Source: a virus | Direction: 5' to 3' (one strand) | Virus record (IMG/VR): IMGVR_UViG_3300025044_000002 | Location: 1 to 44,476 of that record | Length of the DNA stretch: 44,476 bases | Part shown: positions 38,953 through 44,476 of the stretch, one piece after another | Position numbering within the stretch: the first letter of the stretch is position 1 | How the letters are laid out: the number at the start of each line of letters is the position of its first letter | Notes under the pieces: model-generated | Databases searched by the model: none | Told to the model about the DNA's origin: nothing | What the model saw: only the letters and a program-made list of their open reading frames with translations | Program-made: the position numbers and the translations under genes

Positions 38953-39551
38953 CGTTGCCTCGTCGAATTTTTATTGCTTCCGCTTGCTCTACCGCTTACT
39001 GCATTGCTGCCGCTGTAACTGTTTAGAGGGCCTTTCGCTATCGCTTCAACATCGTCAAAAAAACTATCGTTGGGATAGATAGCGCGCTGGCTTCCTGAAC
39101 TGTAGGTTGTATAACGTTTAGGTAAACTCCATCGGTGTGAATAACTCACTGCTTCAACAGTGATGACAGGGGGAGCTGAGTAGCGAACGGGGGATTTATT
39201 AACAATGCCTAGAAAAACAAGTTGTGTGGCAACAAGCTGCTGATGTTCATTAAAAACGCCCAAATACAAGCGCACTTCACCGCCTGCGGCATCATCTGTG
39301 ATGGCCTCTGCTACAAGGCCAGCATCTGAGCTTTGTAAACTCAAATTCACGGTAGGCGAGCTACCCTCTTTTACAATATCAACGAAGCCGTTTCCCCCAA
39401 CGCCGTACCAGTTTTCGCCTTCCCACGGAATAGTCCCTACTCCGTTATGAAAGCGAACCATTCCTACAGGCCATACGATTGAACCCATAATGCAGGCACT
39501 TTTGTTGTTTGCGCTGAGCAGTGCTTCTATTTGAGGGTCTAAATGTCTCAT
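38949..39551 (-). CDS. Tail tip protein, DUF2163/GTA gp13-like
   Basis: The 200-residue protein sits in the position of GTA gp13 (DUF2163), between a Dit-like gene and an NlpC/P60 gene. Beta-type segments and a VRYSAPPVITVEAVSYSHRW stretch support a hub-like fold, while the C-terminus (SRASGSNKNSTRQR) is basic and disordered. It would help close the tail tip around the tape measure. Overlaps neighbours by four bases on both sides. Assigned by order plus weak pattern. Confidence 0.55.
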   Translation of the reverse strand: MRHLDPQIEALLSANNKSACIMGSIVWPVGMVRFHNGVGTIPWEGENWYGVGGNGFVDIVKEGSSPTVNLSLQSSDAGLVAEAITDDAAGGEVRLYLGVFNEHQQLVATQLVFLGIVNKSPVRYSAPPVITVEAVSYSHRWSLPKRYTTYSSGSQRAIYPNDSFFDDVEAIAKGPLNSYSGSNAVSGRASGSNKNSTRQR

Positions 39552-40150
39552 GCGCGAATACTCGTGAAGCCAGCAATACTGAAATTTTTCAGTACCAATT
39601 TTCTAGACGCAAAATTCAACCCTTGCTGGTTATCGGGTAACATCATCTTGCACATAGGATCCGCAGTAAGAAGTTCCGTACCGTCTGTAGGTATACTCAG
39701 AAGTTGAGGCCGAAAACGTAAGGTGCATTCTCCATTTGCATCGGCCACAGCATCTTCGGTGAGCTTGTATAAAAAATTGTCTAACTGAAACCTATCACCT
39801 GCAGGGGCAATTAAAGTATTCGCAATTGCACCTCGGATAAGTAATGCAGTTCCGGTTTGCTCCCCCCCATCAACAACTACAGTGCCATTCCAGTCGCCCA
39901 GCTGCGTATGCGTGCTATCCCACATCATAAATTCGCCAGCACTACCATCTAAGGCATCAATAAACACATCTAACTCCCGTCCAGCGGCATAACGAATACC
40001 CGACCATGTGCCAGTGAATGTCCAATAAGAGCCTGGGCGGGTCCAGACTTCAGATACACGGCTTGGCCCTGTGTTTACCACGCTGTTTGGCACAATTTTG
40101 AATTGCAAAGAACTTGGTAATATATGTCGAGGGAAAATAGGTAAGCTCAT
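39548..40150 (-). CDS. Distal tail protein-like (DUF2460/GTA gp12 position)
   Basis: The start is ATG 40150 (MSLPIFPRHILPSSLQFK), with GGAGGG seven bases upstream, overlapping the tape measure stop as ATGA; the frame start at 40165 is not needed. The 200-residue protein is beta-rich (YWTFTGTWSGIRY, GEFMMWDSTHTQLGDWNG). Its position directly after the tape measure matches the distal tail protein, which begins the tail tip. Family by order only. Confidence 0.6.
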   Translation of the reverse strand: MSLPIFPRHILPSSLQFKIVPNSVVNTGPSRVSEVWTRPGSYWTFTGTWSGIRYAAGRELDVFIDALDGSAGEFMMWDSTHTQLGDWNGTVVVDGGEQTGTALLIRGAIANTLIAPAGDRFQLDNFLYKLTEDAVADANGECTLRFRPQLLSIPTDGTELLTADPMCKMMLPDNQQGLNFASRKLVLKNFSIAGFTSIRA

Positions 40151-43100
40151 CGCGCAGCCCTCCATCCTTCGTAAACGGGGCCTCTACCACGTTTCAATTG
40201 CGTACCAGCCTGTGCAAGAGTGTCTTCCTGATGCTTTTTAAGAAGCGGAGTTAATTTCGCAATAACCTCTTCAGTGTCGCCACCCGACACATTCCATGTG
40301 CTGTTATCTTGTATAATGACGGTTCCTGCACCGCTATCATTAGCAGCTGTTCTATTCATTAAGTTTGCTGTGTCTGCACGGCTCGTAACATACGCAGGGC
40401 CTTTTACAATTTCGGGGCCATATTCACCTGCGATACCAAACTGACCAGATGGGATTCGGCCGCCTTTATCAAACATACCTGCAAAGCCAGCCGCTTTTGA
40501 AAATGCAACTGTGCTAGCAATTGCTGTATTTGCCGCTATTGCATTAGTGCCTAAAGTTGCAAGACTTACCATTGCGGCCGCAGGAGCCCAAGCAGCTGTT
40601 AGCGCAACAGCTGTAGGAACACCAGTAGACACTGCTATTGCAGCCGATGAAGTTGTTGTTGCGGCATCATCGGCTAAATCAGCTTTCCGTAATGCCATTC
40701 TTAAAGCCCAGTTTGCGGCTTCTTTAACTCCCACCTCAACCAAAGTAGCTACAACCTGCTTGCCAATAGCTAACGTGACACTTTTTAAACCATCTCCCAA
40801 GTTTTCTGCATCAAAAAGAGCACTGGCTGTAGCCTCACCTATTCCTGATGCAAATCGGTCGAATGACTCTGACCACATCGCATCAAAATCAAACTTTGCA
40901 CCTCTTTGTATTTCAGTTATCACATCAGCATGCCGGCGCTGCTCGGCTTCAATAAGCTGGTTTACTTCTTGGCGTTTGGTTAAATCCTGTTCGGGCAAGC
41001 TGTCGCGGTAGGTTGTTAGCGTGTTTAGGTTATCTTGATGATTGGCATTCTCGCGTTGCTCTGGCGTCATGGTACCAACAGCAATACCTTCTACTTTACT
41101 TTGCAATAATTTTGCTTGGGAAAGGTTATCTAGCTCTTTTGCCTGCAGAATTAGTTTTTGTTTTAATTCATCGTTGATATTTTTGAGCGCGCCATATTCA
41201 ATGTCGTAACGTACTTGCGCTTCACGGCTAGAATCACTAAACAAACTAATTTCTTCATTCTGCTTAGCAATCAGCTTACTGACTTCATCATTTAAATTTT
41301 TAACCGCATTCTTCTGCTCGGTTCTCGCGTCGACGTCTTGCTTATGAGCATCTAAGCGAGATGCAGCAATAATTAATGCCGCTTTTTCCTCTGCAGATAA
41401 ATCTTTGAGTGAGCCATAGGTGGTTTCATAGGCCACTCGCGCAGCCTCACCTACTTGGCCGTAAGTGTCCTTTTGCATAGTCAGGTTGTACAGTAGCTTT
41501 GCAGCGGCTTCTTGTTGCTTGGCAAGCTCGTCAACGTCGACTAAAGGAGTCTTCCCTTTTACTGCCGTATCAGTAAGCACGGTTTGCAGTTGCTGAATTA
41601 TATTCGTCAACCGCTCTACTTCTTTTTCCGCAGCTATCACTTCTTCTGTGGTCGTCTCAAAGTAAGGATTGTTAAAACGGTCGCGCATTTCTTCGGCTTG
41701 CTGTGTAGCTAATGCTAATTGTCCTGTATATCGCTGCAGCGCAGAACTAGCTTGTGTTCTCGTATAATTAGCAAACGGGTTCATGGTGCTTTGAAGCGCC
41801 TTAACCTCATCGTTAAGCTTTTTCGTTTTGTTGGCAGCGTCGTCAGATGATGATGCCCACTCATAAAGTGCGTAAGTGCCCAGTAACACTACACCTGGTA
41901 TTCCACCAATTGCCGCCCATAAGCCTCGAGCCACTGTCGTCGCTGTGCGAGCAACCACAGAATATTGCGCGGTGGCAACATTTAAGGCTATTTGGCTGGC
42001 AGTAACTGCTTGGTTAGCCGTAGCTAAGCGGGTAATCGCACCAGCCCTTAAAGTGTCATTACTCGCTACCGCTAACGATCGTTTAGCGGCGGTCTGTAGT
42101 GATAAGTTATATTCATGCTGTTTTTTAGCAGCATTTAAGGTGGCGGCAGTAGCCGATTGCTGTGCTGTCGTCTTTTTAACTAGTTCCACGCCGTAATTAC
42201 TCACAGCAGCTGCACCACGAACCAGTGCAACTGCCGTTAATGTTTCAACAGCAGTAGTTAATGTTTCGGCATTGTCACGCACGAAAGTTAGTGCTTCGCC
42301 GGTTGTTTCTAGCAATGCGCCATAGGTGTTGGAAATAGGATCTTCAAAGGCGGCCACCGTTTGAATTCGCAAGTTCTCGAGGGCATTTTCCTGTGCAGTA
42401 ATATTATCGATGTTCGCTTTTGCTGCTCCATCGTATTCGTCTAACGCTTTAATTAAATCGTTGCGGAACATCTCACTGGTTACTTTACCTTCCAGCACCA
42501 AGTCACGATAAGTTTGCCCTTGTAGGCCAGCAGCACGGGTTATGGCTTGCATTAACCCTGGAATAGGTTCCATTACCTGGTTGAATTCTTGTGCCTGCAC
42601 TTTAGGCTGAGAGAGCGCCTGCCCTAAGCCGTACATTAAGTTACCAAGCTGGTCAGTGCTAACACCTAGCGCGCTTTGGGCGTTACTTAACCCCTCCATA
42701 AGCGCACGCTGTTGCTGCTGGTTAATTATGTCGCCTTTACGCAATGCAGCTAACGAGGCGTAACTTTCCCCCATCACCAGCACAGACTTCCCATGTTCAT
42801 CAGCTAACGTCGTTAAATAACGCATTGAATTACTGTAGTCAGCGGTATCTTCACTTAAATAACGAAGGCGTGTGCTGAACTGCTGATAATCGGCAAGGGT
42901 ATCTTTAATATCTACCGCAGCATTTTGCGCAGCCAATAAACCAAAAGACGCAGCAATGTAGCCTGCCAATGGGCGCATAGCAGTACCAAAGCTTCGAGTT
43001 TGCGTTTCTAGTTGTTTGATATTTCGAGTAGCGGATGCGGCACTCGTATTTGTTGTGCGCATGCTTCGGTTTAATTCACCTTGGCTAGAAATGACTTGTT

Positions 43101-43434
43101 TAATCTCGCTCTGCAAATCTTCCAGTATATTTTCGTACTGGTTCATACCCGTTTTTGCAGCGTTTGTTTGCTGCTTAGATAAACTCACTTCCTTATTTAA
43201 TGCGGCTTGCTGGGTAACCAGCTGTTTAAGGTGGGTGTCTAACTTCGCAACCGCATTTTCTAAAACAGTAAAGCTACCCGCTTGATTGGTAGCCTCTGAT
43301 TTACCGCGGTTTAATTCTTTATTTAGTGCCACCTGTTGCGCTATGGCCTGTTGATACTCCTGGCGCATACCTTTGGTATTCGCCAGTAAGTTAATCATTA
43401 TATCTAGGTCACTGTTGCTCACGGGCTCGCTCAC
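40147..43434 (-). CDS. Tail tape measure protein
   Basis: The 1095-residue protein begins at GTG 43434. It has long coiled-coil helices (~20-140 and ~640-850), the tape-measure core segment (LADYQQFSTRLRYLSEDTAD, LGNLMYGLGQALSQPKVQAQ, QVMEPIPGLMQAITRAAG) and hydrophobic spans at ~145-165, ~500-520 and ~945-1010. It sets tail length and is ejected at infection; at about 1.5 angstrom per residue it suggests a tail near 160 nm. It overlaps the chaperone and distal tail genes. Confidence 0.92.
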   Translation of the reverse strand: MSEPVSNSDLDIMINLLANTKGMRQEYQQAIAQQVALNKELNRGKSEATNQAGSFTVLENAVAKLDTHLKQLVTQQAALNKEVSLSKQQTNAAKTGMNQYENILEDLQSEIKQVISSQGELNRSMRTTNTSAASATRNIKQLETQTRSFGTAMRPLAGYIAASFGLLAAQNAAVDIKDTLADYQQFSTRLRYLSEDTADYSNSMRYLTTLADEHGKSVLVMGESYASLAALRKGDIINQQQQRALMEGLSNAQSALGVSTDQLGNLMYGLGQALSQPKVQAQEFNQVMEPIPGLMQAITRAAGLQGQTYRDLVLEGKVTSEMFRNDLIKALDEYDGAAKANIDNITAQENALENLRIQTVAAFEDPISNTYGALLETTGEALTFVRDNAETLTTAVETLTAVALVRGAAAVSNYGVELVKKTTAQQSATAATLNAAKKQHEYNLSLQTAAKRSLAVASNDTLRAGAITRLATANQAVTASQIALNVATAQYSVVARTATTVARGLWAAIGGIPGVVLLGTYALYEWASSSDDAANKTKKLNDEVKALQSTMNPFANYTRTQASSALQRYTGQLALATQQAEEMRDRFNNPYFETTTEEVIAAEKEVERLTNIIQQLQTVLTDTAVKGKTPLVDVDELAKQQEAAAKLLYNLTMQKDTYGQVGEAARVAYETTYGSLKDLSAEEKAALIIAASRLDAHKQDVDARTEQKNAVKNLNDEVSKLIAKQNEEISLFSDSSREAQVRYDIEYGALKNINDELKQKLILQAKELDNLSQAKLLQSKVEGIAVGTMTPEQRENANHQDNLNTLTTYRDSLPEQDLTKRQEVNQLIEAEQRRHADVITEIQRGAKFDFDAMWSESFDRFASGIGEATASALFDAENLGDGLKSVTLAIGKQVVATLVEVGVKEAANWALRMALRKADLADDAATTTSSAAIAVSTGVPTAVALTAAWAPAAAMVSLATLGTNAIAANTAIASTVAFSKAAGFAGMFDKGGRIPSGQFGIAGEYGPEIVKGPAYVTSRADTANLMNRTAANDSGAGTVIIQDNSTWNVSGGDTEEVIAKLTPLLKKHQEDTLAQAGTQLKRGRGPVYEGWRAAR

Positions 43435-43693
43435 ATAACGTTGCGACTACGTTGCGGCTGATAATGCGCAGTTTTTGGTAGTCTTGGTGGCTGTATGTCC
43501 TGTCACACGCTTGTGCATCTGCCAGAACTGCGGGTAAATCCAGCGCAACCCGAATACCTTCGGAATAACTCCACAAGTCGTCTACATCTAAAAACCAATA
43601 AAATGCTTTTTGGTTTTCGGGTAATAATTCCAGAACACGATCTTTAAAGTCGTCATCGGCTTGTAGTTGCGCTTTAATTTGCGCCTCTGTCAT
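43409..43693 (-). CDS. Tail assembly chaperone extension (made by -1 frameshift)
   Basis: The 94-codon ORF (MTEAQIKAQLQADDDFKDRV) is open upstream to the frameshift site: codons 43783-43694 read LLEAAQAWVGPSVSNSDKEE onward, in frame with it. So it is best seen as the T part of a gpG/gpGT-type pair, giving a 229-residue fusion of the preceding 105 residues with these 124. It is also conceivably made alone from ATG 43693. The fusion would help load the tube protein around the tape measure. It overlaps the tape measure start by 26 bases. Confidence 0.78.
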   Translation of the reverse strand: MTEAQIKAQLQADDDFKDRVLELLPENQKAFYWFLDVDDLWSYSEGIRVALDLPAVLADAQACDRTYSHQDYQKLRIISRNVVATLCERAREQQ

Positions 43694-43776
43694 GCCGTAG
43701 CCATCTCGAAGTTGCGCTACCCACTCTTCTTTGTCGCTATTGCTAACACTAGGGCCAACCCAAGCTTGGGCGGCCT

Positions 43777-44097
43777 CTAGGAGTTTTTTTCCGCCACCCC
43801 TGCATCCATTTTCAAGTACGCGTTATATAGACCAACACGATAGTTGGTATCTGATAACAGCGCTTTCTTGTCAGCTGTGGTTACCTCTTCAATGTCACCT
43901 TCTGTTTCACCCGCGCCTAAAATGGCAGCGTCTAGCAACGAGGTTTGACCTTCCTTGGCCAATTTGTCGAACTCTGTTTCGCTGAGGCGTTTAAACCGCA
44001 CAAAGAAGCTGGCTTCTTCAACTTTACCGCCATCAACAGGTATGTTTACCGTGACTGGCCACACAACCGATTCTTTTTTAACAATGCGTAATTTCAT
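43777..44097 (-). CDS. Tail assembly chaperone (gpG-like), zero-frame product
   Basis: The 106-residue protein (MKLRIVKKESVVWPVTVNIP) is acidic in the middle (EEASFFVRFKRLSETEFDKL) and ends EKNS just after the slippery site. It lies between tail tube and tape measure, the fixed site of the lambda gpG gene. Its last codons include the A AAA AAC heptamer (43789-43783). As in lambda, most ribosomes should stop here and some should continue in the -1 frame. Confidence 0.8.
   Translation of the reverse strand: MKLRIVKKESVVWPVTVNIPVDGGKVEEASFFVRFKRLSETEFDKLAKEGQTSLLDAAILGAGETEGDIEEVTTADKKALLSDTNYRVGLYNAYLKMDAGVAEKNS
43783..43789 (-). promoter_or_regulatory. Programmed -1 ribosomal frameshift site A AAA AAC
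   Basis: The minus-strand run is read in frame 0 as GAA AAA AAC TCC TAG, so A-AAA-AAC is in the correct register for a -1 slip two codons before the stop. After the slip the frame continues CTC CTA GAG GCC and stays open through the 94-codon ORF. The downstream GGCCGCC and AAGCTTGG sequence could form a stimulatory structure. Confidence 0.85.
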
Positions 44098-44476
44098 TAA
44101 CTCACCGCCAACACATTTTTGTTAATAGCGCCATAAGGCATCACGAAAGTGCGTTTACCTTCAAATTCGCCATACCCCACCCCAAGAATTTGCAACTGGG
44201 TATTGGAGAACGACACGATGTTGCCTGCACTGGTACCATGTTGCAGCGTGAAGGGTAAAAACACTTCAGCTTCACTATTTATAATGGCGTATGGGTCAAA
44301 GTCACCGTGATCAGGTACTAGAATTTCAATCTCGCCTTCCGGTGCAATATCATCGATGCTAACGCCTTCATACCCGGGTAAATCGGTGTAATTAACTTCG
44401 TTATTCTGGTCAGAACTAAAATTAACCAAGGCGTATTCGGTGCCATCTAACGAAAAAGTGGTGTATTGATTACCCA
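44097..44476 (-). CDS. Tail tube protein, C-terminal part (runs off right edge)
   Basis: The frame is open to the right edge (GNQYTTFSLDGTEYALVNFS) with no ATG near it, and ends INKNVLAVS one base before the chaperone ATG. The segment has the TFSLDG...NEVNYTDLPGYEGVSI pattern with an EILVPDHGDFDPY end that fits the second half of a major tail tube protein, where a beta domain follows the N-terminal half found at 570-1. The TTG at 44429 is only an internal codon. With a 2-nt overlap of the window ends, the two parts join in frame. Confidence 0.7.
   Translation of the reverse strand, partial: GNQYTTFSLDGTEYALVNFSSDQNNEVNYTDLPGYEGVSIDDIAPEGEIEILVPDHGDFDPYAIINSEAEVFLPFTLQHGTSAGNIVSFSNTQLQILGVGYGEFEGKRTFVMPYGAINKNVLAVS

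Noticed and set aside
44097-44429. A complete 110-codon gene at the right end beginning with TTG 44429
   Set aside because: The frame is open upstream to the window edge and reads as the C-terminal part of the tail tube protein; TTG 44429 is only an internal leucine codon.

Overview
The window reads as an essentially complete genome of a temperate, long-tailed (siphovirus-type) phage or prophage, opened at an arbitrary point. The left edge carries the first 190 residues of a tail-tube protein and the right edge carries its last ~125. Late genes run leftward (minus strand) from about 13.1 kb to position 1 and resume at 44.5 kb down to 26.7 kb, so the two ends appear to be neighbours on a circular or concatemeric genome of about 44.5 kb. 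Base composition (roughly mid-40s % GC by eye) and protein style suggest a marine gammaproteobacterial host of the Alteromonas kind; this is an inference, since no host DNA is visible. No tRNA, IS element or CRISPR array was seen.

Layout in transcription order. Lysogeny switch (25.6-26.7 kb): a CI-like repressor on the plus strand faces a leftward early operon that begins with a ribbon-helix-helix protein. Early operon (25.8-16.9 kb): CII-like regulator, small proteins, a catalytic-domain-only tyrosine recombinase, a 919-residue TOPRIM primase/P-loop ATPase, SSB, a DnaQ-type exonuclease, and a P22-type antirepressor. After a terminator come a C4-like antisense RNA and a BRO-N antirepressor. 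A terminator-promoter-gene cassette (15.6-15.95 kb) looks like a moron, facing a two-gene plus-strand island (15.07-15.6 kb). Then a 0.5 kb repeat-rich region (iterons, large inverted repeat) and a XerC/D-like integrase (14.6-13.6 kb).

Late region. A Mor-like activator and a large serine recombinase precede small and large terminase, portal, a GroES-like co-chaperonin, a MuF-type head protein, a 59-residue ORF resembling the Acb2/Tad1 hairpin family (immune-signal sponges), a single-chain protease-scaffold-major capsid protein, head completion proteins, tail terminator, an HI1506-like protein and the tail tube. The tail block continues at the right end: tail-assembly chaperone with a programmed -1 frameshift site, tape measure, distal tail proteins, an NlpC/P60-like peptidase, a gpJ-like hub, three large fibre/spike proteins (one a beta-helix spike, one carrying an SGNH/sialate-esterase-like domain), then a lysis cassette.

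The phage is a mosaic: Mu-like head genes and a Mor-like regulator, a GTA/lambda-like tail tip, but site-specific recombinases instead of a DDE transposase. The most novel non-coding signal is a six-copy spacer element, TTTGCCCT-N4-CTGCG, found just after stop codons and 5' of module-starting genes (integrase, terminase, Acb2-like, capsid, tail tube block, lysis). All functional calls rest on sequence reading and family knowledge; no database search was run.
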